Below, one piece after another: positions 8,598-16,790 of a stretch of 64,000 bases of DNA. Origin of the DNA: QPIN01 sp965224575 (lineage in GTDB: Bacteria; Pseudomonadota; Gammaproteobacteria; Methylococcales; Methylomonadaceae); the NCBI GenBank assembly GCA_965224575.1, contig CBDCZQ010000006.1:2542001-2606000 (forward strand). Direction: 5' to 3'. Under the pieces are notes generated by a model. The model was not told the DNA's origin. It saw only the letters and a program-made list of their open reading frames with translations, and searched no databases. A program made the position numbers and the translations under genes. Within the stretch, counting starts at the first letter, position 1; every line of letters starts with the position of its first letter.

Positions 8598-8640
8598 AAG
8601 TACCCACGTAAAATAAATTAAACTGTTTACTTGGGTGCTT
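8598..8640. terminator. Hairpin between convergent genes
   Basis: AAGTACCCACGTAAA and TTTACTTGGGTGCTT are 13/15 complementary with a 13-nt loop and lie between a plus-strand gene ending at 8589 and a minus-strand gene ending at 8703. The plus strand continues as AAAAATATCATTTT, so there is no strong T-run. It likely acts as a bidirectional transcript end. Confidence 0.5.
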
Positions 8641-8702
8641 AAAAATATCATTTTATATTATAAAAACTGTTAGAGACAAGGAAATAAAGTCTGTTATTTT
8701 TT

Positions 8703-9401
8703 TCATCTTAGAGGTGGAATTTTAAGAATCTGGCCTATAAATATACTATCAGGGTCTTTTAAAATATCTTTATTAGCTTCGTACAATAGTTTATATTTGC
8801 TAAATGACCCATAAACTTTACCAGCAATTGCAGATAAAGAGTCACCATTTAGTACAACGATAGTTCTAACTGTTGAAGCTGAAGTGTCATTTGCTTCTGC
8901 AATAAGGGATTTAATGTAAGGGTCGTTAGGGTTGCCTAGAGCAATATCTTTGCTAGCAGTTACAATATCATTTATTGTTTCTTCGACAACTTCAATTGTT
9001 TCTGGGTCAACTTCAAGGTTTCCTTGCATACTTAGGGCAGTCATTGCATCATTTACAGCACTTTGTATATTATCTATTTTGTGTCCTTTTTTTACAGATG
9101 AGGATACAATTTCAGCTATTGTTTGTTGTTTTTCTTCTTTGCTTGAAGAACCCGTTAATAGTTGTTCTAAACGCTTAAGAACTTTTTTAGATAGTATGTC
9201 AATATCATCAGAGGGATTAGGGACAATGGCTGGTTCAGGGCCTTTGTCGGTAATAATAGCTTTTTTATTGGGTTTTATTTTGGTCTGCTCAGCTTCATTG
9301 CTTAATGCATCAATATAGGGATTTGACTTCTCTGCCTGAGCTGATTGAATAGATAAAACAATTAGAAAGTTGACGGTCAGAATTTTTAGATATTGCTTCA
9401 T
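8703..9401 (-). CDS. Exported LysM-domain protein
   Basis: Secreted protein that probably binds peptidoglycan. Residues 1-23 are a Sec signal peptide (ending QSAQA). The middle (about 25-170) is charged and helical without a recognisable domain; it contains two similar NPYIDAL/NDPYIKSLIAEA motifs near residues 27 and 158, which may be a repeated helical element. Residues about 178-232 form a LysM domain (VVLNGDSLSAIAGKVYG, LYEANKDILKDPDSIFIGQILKIP). A GGAG ribosome site precedes the ATG. It follows the rhodanese gene by 31 bp on the same strand, so they form a likely two-gene operon. Confidence 0.85.
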   Translation of the reverse strand: MKQYLKILTVNFLIVLSIQSAQAEKSNPYIDALSNEAEQTKIKPNKKAIITDKGPEPAIVPNPSDDIDILSKKVLKRLEQLLTGSSSKEEKQQTIAEIVSSSVKKGHKIDNIQSAVNDAMTALSMQGNLEVDPETIEVVEETINDIVTASKDIALGNPNDPYIKSLIAEANDTSASTVRTIVVLNGDSLSAIAGKVYGSFSKYKLLYEANKDILKDPDSIFIGQILKIPPLR

Positions 9402-9432
9402 TATTAAGAGTCTCCTCTATTTCAAAGATAGG

Positions 9433-10089
9433 TTATGGTGTAACTGTCGTAAGCCCTAGTTGCTGCCATGCCTGCATTCCTCCGCGATACCAGAATAACT
9501 TTTCTTCAGGATACCCCATTCTGGTAAGACTTGTAATTGCTCTGGATGATTGATCACACCACAAACCATTACAAAACAGTATTAATGCTTTAGCTTCGGA
9601 AAAATTTAATTGTCCATTTCTGCTTTCTGTGGCGCCTAATAATTCTACAATTTTTTTTGTATGTCTATTTCCTATGCCGGGAGTTAAAACAGTGAATGGG
9701 ATATTAATTGAGCCTGGAATAGTTGCTTTCTCAAACCATTGTGGCATTCTTGCGTCAACTAGAACTCCTGTTCCCTGTTTTACTAATGTGTTTAGAAAGT
9801 CAAGCAACTCAATTTCGCCCACCGTTTTTATTCCTGGGCCAAGTTTTATGGGATGGACACAAAACGGCGGACAAGGTCGTGATGTTTTAGTAAAGCTATT
9901 GGTCAGGCGGTTTGATGTGTCACTTATACGCTTGATTCGTATTTTTTTACCGTTATGTATGACATCTAAATAGGCAAGGTCTTTGGTAATATAGACTAAG
10001 TCTTTAGCTTGTGTTGATAAAGGTAATATAGATAAAACAATGGTTAACACGACGCCAATTAAATGGATTGGGGAATTGATTTTTATCAT
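9433..10089 (-). CDS. Exported rhodanese-domain protein
   Basis: A periplasmic sulfurtransferase-like protein, 218 residues from the ATG at 10089, which has a GAGGA ribosome site 8 nt upstream. It starts with a Sec signal peptide (ending LSTQA). Residues about 85-215 form a rhodanese domain: LVDARMPQWFEKATIPGSINIPF, then ILFCNGLWCDQSSRAITSL with the putative active-site Cys, and FWYRGGMQAWQQLGL. The loop CNGLWCDQS holds two cysteines, as in the 'rhodanese with CxxxxC loop' group. The N-terminal 60 residues, with SRPCPPFCVHPIK, form an extra cysteine-containing segment. It is cotranscribed with the LysM gene. A longer reading from 10128 lacks support. Confidence 0.86.
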   Translation of the reverse strand: MIKINSPIHLIGVVLTIVLSILPLSTQAKDLVYITKDLAYLDVIHNGKKIRIKRISDTSNRLTNSFTKTSRPCPPFCVHPIKLGPGIKTVGEIELLDFLNTLVKQGTGVLVDARMPQWFEKATIPGSINIPFTVLTPGIGNRHTKKIVELLGATESRNGQLNFSEAKALILFCNGLWCDQSSRAITSLTRMGYPEEKLFWYRGGMQAWQQLGLTTVTP

Positions 10090-10316
10090 TATTGATGTCC
10101 TCTTTTTTATTGGTCTAATTTCAGTCAATTTTTCTGATTCTTAAATTCTTTACACTTAACTTGACATTTAGGCACTAGGGGAAGGCAAGCTAGAATGTAC
10201 AATATTATTGAATTCCCGTTCTTTAGCTAATTATTAAAAAGCTGTTTAGAATCTTTAAAATTTATTTTACGGAAGTATATCGCTAAGAAGTAAAATTTTC
10301 CTGTTTTGTTATAGTT

Positions 10317-10625
10317 TTATTCTTCAATAGAATCTTGAACCGCTGCATCCATTTCCTTTCTAAATTCATTTAGAGAAAATGGTTTATTTTGTTTTTGATT
10401 ATTATCTTTCTCGTCTTTGGGTGATAGAGAGGATTTAGTTTTATTTGGTGAACGTTTAGAAATCTTTTCAATTTCTGAGGCAATTGTTGCATTACCTTGA
10501 GTTGGAGCTTTTTTTTCTTGCCCAAAAAATTCACTAGGCTCGCGATCTTTGTCGGTTTTGTTATTACAGCTATTGAGAGAAAGTAGTATAATGCAGAGCA
10601 CTATAGTTACTGATAAATATTTCAT
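10317..10625 (-). CDS. Small lipoprotein of unknown function
   Basis: 102 residues. The N-terminus is a lipoprotein signal peptide with lipobox LNSC (Cys20). The rest is strongly hydrophilic and lysine/serine-rich, probably disordered up to about residue 80, then a short helix (LNEFRKEMDAAVQDSIEE). An AAGG ribosome site precedes the ATG. No domain is recognised. It stands alone on the minus strand, 190 bp upstream of the rhodanese gene, and may or may not belong to that unit. Confidence 0.65.
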   Translation of the reverse strand: MKYLSVTIVLCIILLSLNSCNNKTDKDREPSEFFGQEKKAPTQGNATIASEIEKISKRSPNKTKSSLSPKDEKDNNQKQNKPFSLNEFRKEMDAAVQDSIEE

Positions 10626-11162
10626 TAAGTTGCCTTTATATAAATTAAAGAATGTGTGTTTAAAATGTCATTATTTATGTATTAAGGAAACTTATACGAT
10701 ATTGTTTTGTCAATCTTTGGTACGTTACTTTACAAACGTAGTGCTCGTGAAGTTTTACTTATTAAATATTGATATAAGTAAAAACGGGCAAAATGTTTAG
10801 CTGATTGTCAAAAGTTATTCGGTGAGTTTCTTAATGCAAAATTTTTTAATATGATTTCTCTCTAAGCTATATACCTTATAGACAGTTATCTGCTAATGTC
10901 GAAAATCGTTCTTATTATATAAGTATTGTTTTGTATATTATTTGTGTATATTAATAATTGCAGTTAATTAGGAACACACTATACACTGAAATTAGACAAA
11001 CCTTCTTCAATTTTTTCAAAAATTGTTTTTAAAATCATCAGCTTTAATATGGTTTTTAGCCTATTCTACGTTTTATCCCTTGCTTTGATTTGTGTCGATT
11101 ATGATTGTTCTTTATACTTCGGCTGCTGAATAATTTAATAACGCTAGGTAGTTTAGGCATTA
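10626..11162. other. 537-bp intergenic region, nothing recognised
   Basis: Very AT-rich spacer between the divergent small lipoprotein and the SNF2 helicase. I find no supported gene, RNA or strong inverted repeat. It must carry both divergent promoters. Confidence 0.4.
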
Positions 11163-14100
11163 ATGATTAATAACAAAAGAATTCTTCATTCAGATGTTCG
11201 CCATGCTTGTGGTGATACTTATTTTGGACGTGGTAAACAATATTTTGAAGACGATCGTATTCTGGATTTTGAAATTATAAAGGATGAGGAGACTTTTGTT
11301 CTTTTCAAGTCCTTTATAAAAGGCAGTGGGAGAAAAAGCTATCATCAACGGATACGGATAGATTGGAAAGATGAATTTACTACCGTTATCATTGACGGTG
11401 ACTGTACTTGTCCTATTGCTTATAACTGTAAACATATTACGGCAGTTTGTTTGGAGTATATGCATGTTTCGCCTGAAATGCTCAAGCCCAAAACGGATAC
11501 GCCCCTTTGTCTGGATTGGCTCAATCAATTAGATGATAAACCAAACACCATTCAACAAGACCATGAGTTTATTGTCTATGTTTTACAAGCAAGTAAAATA
11601 AAGTATGTATTTACCTTGGAATTTGTTATTACCAAGGTTAACAAAAGTGGCGGTCTTAATAAGGGTAGAAAGACGACATTAAATAACCTACGTTATAGCT
11701 TTACTTATGCAAACTATATTCAGGCAGTTGATAAAGAAATTGGACAGTTACTTTATAGTTTAGAAATTGATTATACGGGGTCCCCTCAATTGGCTGGTAG
11801 CCCCGGTTTTATAGCTATTTCTAAAATATTACAAACGGGTCGTCTATTTTGGCAATCGCATCAATCAACACCTCTACAACTAGATAATGAACGAGAACTA
11901 TTATTTTCATGGCAACAAGAAAAAAAAGGAGACTATCAGCTTAGTTTATCAATAGAGCCAGATGCAGAGCTAATTTATATAGAACCCTGTATGTATCTTG
12001 ATACTCAGAAAAATGTTTTAGGCGCAATTAAAGAATTACATCTGTCTCACTCTCAGCTTAAAAAAGTGTTATCTGCTCCACCGGTACCTAAACAATATGC
12101 AGAAGAATTTAGCCAGCGATTAACTATAGAATATCCTTCCATTCCTTTACCCGCACCTAAAAAAATTAAGTTGACTGAGCTTTCAGGCGTTAAGCCTGTT
12201 CCAAAAGTAACCTTATTTGGGGGGCAAGTCAATCCAACTCAATATAGTCATTTTATCCGTTTGAATTTTGTTTATGATGAAGTAACGATTTCAGCTTATA
12301 GCCCCGACCTTTTTAGTACTGTTAAAATTAATAAAGAACTTTTTCGTGTAGAAAGAGATTTAGATCAAGAGTTTACAGCAGTTAAGAAATTATTAGAGCA
12401 AGGGTTTTATCCTACTGATCTTATTGATGACAAGGAACTGAATTTACTGAGTCCTGCTGATCAATCAATCATTGATAGTGCAAGTAGATGGGCTGATTTT
12501 ATCAAAGATATTTTGCCTCAATTAGCAGAACAGGGCTGGATTGTTGAAAAAGATGATAATTTTAAGCTTAATTTTCAACAAGCTGATGATTTACATGTGG
12601 ACTTTGAAAAATCAGGGAATGACTGGTTTGAAATGAATTTTCAGATTAATGTGAATGGACAGCCCATGTCATTATTACCGTTGATTATGCCAGTGTTGGA
12701 AGAGTATTCACTTGATGAACTTCCTGAAATGCTCACTATTCCTATTGATCAGCATACCTACGTCAATATGCCATCTAGCCAGCTAAGACCTTTTTTAGTG
12801 ATTGTCTACGAGTTATTTGACAGCACAACAATGAATGAAAATGGTGGCTTAATGCTTTCTCGCTTTAATGCGGCTAGCTTAGCTGATTTGGATATACATA
12901 GCTATGGTATTTTTAGTATTAATGGTGGAAAAGATTTAATCGAAACCGGAAAAAAACTCAAGAATTTTAAAGGTATCACAGATGTATCTATACCAAAAGG
13001 CTTAAGTGCTACTTTAAGAGACTATCAGCAACAAGGTTTAAATTGGCTACAGTTTTTACGTGAATATAATTTTGCAGGAATTCTGGCTGATGATATGGGG
13101 CTAGGGAAAACAGTTCAAACGCTGGCTCATTTATTGGTAGAAAAAGAAGCCGGGCGGATGACAAGCCCTTGTTTGATAGTCGCACCGACCAGTTTAATGA
13201 GTAACTGGCGACGAGAAGCTGAGCGTTTTACCCCAGATTTAAAAGTGCTTATATTACAAGGATCTGAGCGCAAGCAACATTTTGCCAAAATTAGCCAATA
13301 TGACTTGATTTTAACAACTTATCCTTTGTTACCTAGAGACCAGGAAACCTTAGCTGAGATAGATTATCATTATTTGGTACTGGATGAAGCGCAAATCATA
13401 AAAAACCCGCGGTCTCAGGCTGCCCGCATAGTGAGAGAGATAAAAACCAGTCATCGCTTATGCTTGACTGGCACACCGATGGAAAATCATCTTGGGGAGT
13501 TATGGGCGCAATTCGATTTTTTGATGCCTGGATTTTTGGGTGATAGTACATTTTTTAAAAAAACTTATCGAACACCAATTGAAGTACATGGAGATCAACA
13601 GCAAAGGGAACGCTTGTCTAAACGACTCCAACCTTTTATGTTACGCAGAACAAAACAGGAAGTTGCTACCGAGCTACCGGCAAAAACAGAAATTATCCGT
13701 TCTGTTCCTTTATATGATAAACAGGCTGCATTGTACGAAAGCATACGCATCACTATGGAGAAAAAAGTGCGTGATGCAATTGCGGATAAAGGCTTGGCGC
13801 GTAGCCATATTACTATATTGGATGCCTTATTAAAACTACGCCAGACTTGTTGTGATCCAAGAACGTTATCACTAAAAGAAGCACAAAAAATTAAAGAGTC
13901 AGCAAAACTGGATCTGCTGATGGAAATGTTGCCTGAGCAGTTAGAAGAAGGGCGGCGTATTCTCGTTTTTTCCCAGTTTACTAAAATGATAGCCTTGATC
14001 GAAATAGAGCTTAAGGCACATAAAATTGAGTACAGTAAATTAACTGGACAAACAAGAAAAAGGGATGAAGCAATTGAGCGGTTTAAAAGTGGCGAAGTTG

Positions 14101-14414
14101 ACGTTTTTTTAATTAGTTTAAAGGCGGGAGGCGTAGGGCTAAATTTAACTGAAGCAGATACCGTGATTATTTATGACCCATGGTGGAATCCAGCGGTAGA
14201 AACACAAGCGGCTGATAGAGCGCATAGAATTGGCCAAGATAAGCCAGTATTTGTGTATAAATTAATGACAGAAAATACGGTTGAAGAAAAAATCTTGGCG
14301 ATGCAAGAGAAAAAACGTGCGCTCGCCGACAGCATCTATAATAGTGGAAAAGAAGAGAAGTCATTCAAGCTAACATCAGATGATCTTAGTGAGTTATTTA
14401 AGCCTCTGGCATGA
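11163..14414 (+). CDS. SWI/SNF-family DEAD/DEAH ATPase with SWIM zinc finger
   Basis: A 1083-residue Snf2-type DNA translocase of the bacterial RapA/HepA-related group. The N-terminus has a SWIM zinc finger (CTCPIAYNCKH, residues about 81-91), a feature of many stand-alone bacterial SNF2 proteins. A long linker (100-600) matches the usual bacterial SNF2 helper region. The SNF2 ATPase has DDMGLGKTVQTL (Walker A, about residue 642), LDEAQ box near 741, and LTGTPMENHLGELW. The C-terminal helicase domain has ILVFSQFTKMI, SLKAGGVGLNLTEADTVI and DRAHRIGQ. All key motifs are intact. Its stop overlaps the glycosyltransferase start as ATGA, so these two are translationally coupled. Confidence 0.95.
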   Translation: MINNKRILHSDVRHACGDTYFGRGKQYFEDDRILDFEIIKDEETFVLFKSFIKGSGRKSYHQRIRIDWKDEFTTVIIDGDCTCPIAYNCKHITAVCLEYMHVSPEMLKPKTDTPLCLDWLNQLDDKPNTIQQDHEFIVYVLQASKIKYVFTLEFVITKVNKSGGLNKGRKTTLNNLRYSFTYANYIQAVDKEIGQLLYSLEIDYTGSPQLAGSPGFIAISKILQTGRLFWQSHQSTPLQLDNERELLFSWQQEKKGDYQLSLSIEPDAELIYIEPCMYLDTQKNVLGAIKELHLSHSQLKKVLSAPPVPKQYAEEFSQRLTIEYPSIPLPAPKKIKLTELSGVKPVPKVTLFGGQVNPTQYSHFIRLNFVYDEVTISAYSPDLFSTVKINKELFRVERDLDQEFTAVKKLLEQGFYPTDLIDDKELNLLSPADQSIIDSASRWADFIKDILPQLAEQGWIVEKDDNFKLNFQQADDLHVDFEKSGNDWFEMNFQINVNGQPMSLLPLIMPVLEEYSLDELPEMLTIPIDQHTYVNMPSSQLRPFLVIVYELFDSTTMNENGGLMLSRFNAASLADLDIHSYGIFSINGGKDLIETGKKLKNFKGITDVSIPKGLSATLRDYQQQGLNWLQFLREYNFAGILADDMGLGKTVQTLAHLLVEKEAGRMTSPCLIVAPTSLMSNWRREAERFTPDLKVLILQGSERKQHFAKISQYDLILTTYPLLPRDQETLAEIDYHYLVLDEAQIIKNPRSQAARIVREIKTSHRLCLTGTPMENHLGELWAQFDFLMPGFLGDSTFFKKTYRTPIEVHGDQQQRERLSKRLQPFMLRRTKQEVATELPAKTEIIRSVPLYDKQAALYESIRITMEKKVRDAIADKGLARSHITILDALLKLRQTCCDPRTLSLKEAQKIKESAKLDLLMEMLPEQLEEGRRILVFSQFTKMIALIEIELKAHKIEYSKLTGQTRKRDEAIERFKSGEVDVFLISLKAGGVGLNLTEADTVIIYDPWWNPAVETQAADRAHRIGQDKPVFVYKLMTENTVEEKILAMQEKKRALADSIYNSGKEEKSFKLTSDDLSELFKPLA

Positions 14415-15088
14415 TTTCTATTATTATTCCTACTTTAAATGAAGGGACTAATATTCAGCTGTGTTTAGAGGCTTTGCAACCATTAAGAAATAAAAGTGAG
14501 ATTATTGTCGTTGATGGAGGTAGTATTGATGATACGGTCGAAATATCCAGGTCTTTGGCAAATAGTGTGATTGTTTCAGCTAAAGGTAGAGCTAGACAGA
14601 TGAATAAGGGTGCTGAAAAAGCAAAGGGTGAAATGCTGGTTTTTTTACATGCAGATACATTCTTACCCGAAAATATCTTAGAATTCCTTGGCCTGCTCGA
14701 TAATAGTTGGGGACGATTTAATATTCAGCTTAATGGTACGCCTGTTATGTTAAAAGTTATCTCAGCTTTTATGAATTGGCGTTCACGGATTACGGGAATA
14801 GCAACGGGAGATCAAGTGATTTTTGTTAATAAACGACTATTTAATATTGTGGGTGGTTATCCTGATATTGCTTTAATGGAGGATATTAGTCTTTGTGACA
14901 AACTAAAAAAAATAAAGCCACCTATTTGTCTTAATGCAAAAGTTGTAAGTTCTGGGCGCCGCTGGGAACAATCTGGGGTGTTTAAAACAATATTATTAAT
15001 GTGGAGTATACGGATACGTTATTTTTTGGGTGAAGACCCAGAAGCACTCTCAGTTCTTTATTCAAGAGGTTTGTTTTGGAAGCCATAA
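14411..15088 (+). CDS. Glycosyltransferase family 2 (TIGR04283-type)
   Basis: 225 residues. A compact GT-A fold: SIIIPTLNEGTNIQLCLEAL, then VVDGGSIDDTVEI with the first Asp pair, ARQMNKGAEKAKGEMLVFLHADTFLP (DxD-like HAD), GDQVIFVNKRLFNIVGGYPDIALMEDISLCDKLKK, and ending before a short hydrophobic tail. This matches the TIGR04283 group, small glycosyltransferases often found near energy or signalling genes in aquatic bacteria. The acceptor is unknown. Its ATG overlaps the SNF2 stop, and its 3' end overlaps the start of the desaturase-like gene, giving three coupled genes. Confidence 0.9.
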   Translation: MISIIIPTLNEGTNIQLCLEALQPLRNKSEIIVVDGGSIDDTVEISRSLANSVIVSAKGRARQMNKGAEKAKGEMLVFLHADTFLPENILEFLGLLDNSWGRFNIQLNGTPVMLKVISAFMNWRSRITGIATGDQVIFVNKRLFNIVGGYPDIALMEDISLCDKLKKIKPPICLNAKVVSSGRRWEQSGVFKTILLMWSIRIRYFLGEDPEALSVLYSRGLFWKP

Positions 15089-15861
15089 CTCGATTATCAA
15101 TAGCAGTAGGTGTTTTTACCCTTATGGTGTGCTGGGAGTATTTTAGTCCTAGACGCCAGCAATTAACATCACGAAAACAGCGTTGGCCCATTAATTTAGG
15201 CTTGGCTGTATTTAATATGGTGTTAATGCGTTTTACCGTAGGAGGGCTTGCTTATTATGTTGCGATAGATGCTACAAATCAGTCTTGGGGATTACTACAT
15301 CAATTTTATGTAGCTGATTGGTTGAAAATAATTATCTCACTATTACTACTTGATTTAGCTATTTATTTTCAACATGTTGTTTCCCATAAATGGAAGTTAT
15401 TATGGCGGTTACACCAAGTTCATCATACAGATATAGAGTTTGATGCGACAACGGCCGTTCGTTTTCATCCATTAGAAATTGTGATTTCAATGGGGTATAA
15501 AGTTGTCTGTATTTATTTAATAGGGGCGGATCCTTTTGCGGTTATAGTTTTTGAAATTATTTTAAATGCAACCGCCACGTTTAATCATAGCAATATTAAT
15601 TTACCCAACAAAATTGATAAAGTTTTACGTTGGATTATTATTACACCTGATGTTCATCGTATTCACCACTCTACAGTCAGGTCAGAAACAGATAGCAATT
15701 ATGGTTTTTCTATTTCCCTGTGGGACAGAATGTTTAAAACCTATGTCGCAGAACCTGAAAAAACACAAACAACCTTGGATATAGGGTTGCCACAATATAG
15801 AAAGCAGGACGAATTGGGTTTTATCCAGCTTTTGTTATCACCGTTTCATTATCCTAAATAA
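15076..15861 (+). CDS. Sterol desaturase / fatty acid hydroxylase family membrane protein
   Basis: A di-iron membrane oxygenase, 261 residues with three to four hydrophobic segments (residues 5-20, 40-65, 80-105, 135-170). The histidine clusters are present: QHVVSHKWKLLWRLHQVHH, then NHSNINLP and DVHRIHHS. This supports the fatty acid hydroxylase superfamily (ERG3/SUR2 type). The substrate could be a sterol, hopanoid or fatty acyl lipid; it cannot be told here. The start is a TTG at 15076 with an AGAGG ribosome site and overlaps the end of the glycosyltransferase by 13 bp, so coupling is likely. A hydroxylase next to a glycosyltransferase suggests lipid modification, by inference. Confidence 0.88.
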   Translation: MEAITRLSIAVGVFTLMVCWEYFSPRRQQLTSRKQRWPINLGLAVFNMVLMRFTVGGLAYYVAIDATNQSWGLLHQFYVADWLKIIISLLLLDLAIYFQHVVSHKWKLLWRLHQVHHTDIEFDATTAVRFHPLEIVISMGYKVVCIYLIGADPFAVIVFEIILNATATFNHSNINLPNKIDKVLRWIIITPDVHRIHHSTVRSETDSNYGFSISLWDRMFKTYVAEPEKTQTTLDIGLPQYRKQDELGFIQLLLSPFHYPK

Positions 15862-16086
15862 ATTTAGTTGAACATTGGGTTTAGTGGTAACTTGTTAATT
15901 AATATCTTTAATCTGGTTTTTTACTTCTTACCCAATTGGGAGTGAGTACTTCTTTTCACGGTTTTGTGAATAATATTCAGATTAGCTCTTAATATAAGGC
16001 TGTGGTCATTAATTTCGAGATTTTTTACCTTTGAAGCACATTGGATATGTTGAATGTCAAAAAAGTACTAGAGCAGGAAGTCCGTA

Positions 16087-16116
16087 GGTAGAAAATGTAG
16101 GAGCTATTTTTCTACC
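16087..16116. terminator. Hairpin GGTAGAAAA ... TTTTCTACC
   Basis: A 9-bp perfect stem (16087-16095 with 16108-16116) with a 12-nt loop, in the 930-bp spacer after the desaturase-like gene. It is followed by TTGTCC, without a T-run. It is the first of three hairpins within 160 bp. Confidence 0.45.
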
Positions 16117-16133
16117 TTGTCCAGAATTCTTAC

Positions 16134-16159
16134 AAAATCTGTGTTTAACAGATTTTTTT
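16134..16159 (+). terminator. Intrinsic terminator
   Basis: AAAATCTGT-GTTTA-ACAGATTTT is a perfect 9-bp stem, followed directly by TTTA. It lies 273 bp after the desaturase-like gene and probably ends the SNF2-glycosyltransferase-desaturase transcript. The third structure, at 16220-16247, lies 60 bp further on. Confidence 0.65.
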
Positions 16160-16219
16160 AGATTAATTAAGTAATTTAAAATTTTCATAGTTGTGCAATT
16201 CGTATGTTTATGAAAATAC

Positions 16220-16247
16220 AAAATATTGTACTAACGTACAATATTTT
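16220..16247. terminator. Perfect 12-bp AT-rich hairpin
   Basis: AAAATATTGTAC-TAAC-GTACAATATTTT is a perfect 12-bp inverted repeat with a 4-nt loop, flanked by T on the plus strand. It could be a bidirectional terminator or an operator. The surrounding spacer (15862-16790) is otherwise without a supported gene; a 71-codon minus-strand frame at 16281-16496 was considered and rejected. Confidence 0.5.
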
Positions 16248-16790
16248 TATTCACTATACCGAGTTACAATAAGTTAAAACTTAAAGACTATTCCGATTAG
16301 GATAAAGACTTTGCTCACTGAAGTGGTTCTTTGGTATAACACAACGGATGTAAACAATGAAGAAATGGGTTTTGTGAGATCCATAGTCAAATAATAATTT
16401 TTCTGTTTTGATCGGAAACAATAGACCTAATTTTTTACGGGTACAAATTTGGCTGAAAAATATTTTATAGCTAGAAGGTTCTTGTATCTTTATCATTTCA
16501 TTTACGGATGATAAGGAAGTGAAGTGAAAAGTAATAATGCTTGATCTTGATTTCTATTGCGAAAATATAGTGAATAACCTATTATCTATAGAAAAAAAGC
16601 CTGAAGTTAGCCATTAAGCTTGTTTTTACTTTGTCCTAGAGAAATAAAGTAGAAACTTACATAATAATTAGAAAATAATTGCTTAAATGGAAATAAACAG
16701 GATGTCTGCAAGGTGTTTTAACTTAAATTTAAGTTAAAACAAAACAAATAGAGAGTGTTAGGTTTCAATAACAAAGAAACAGGAGTAGAG

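Noticed and set aside
8932..9318. 128-codon plus-strand frame opposite the LysM gene
   Set aside because: Antisense shadow; the LysM domain and signal peptide on the minus strand are unambiguous.
16281..16496. 71-codon minus-strand open frame in the spacer before the DUF4832 gene
   Set aside because: No ribosome site, no recognisable motif, unusual composition with many aromatic residues typical of AT-rich non-coding frames, and flanked by hairpins.
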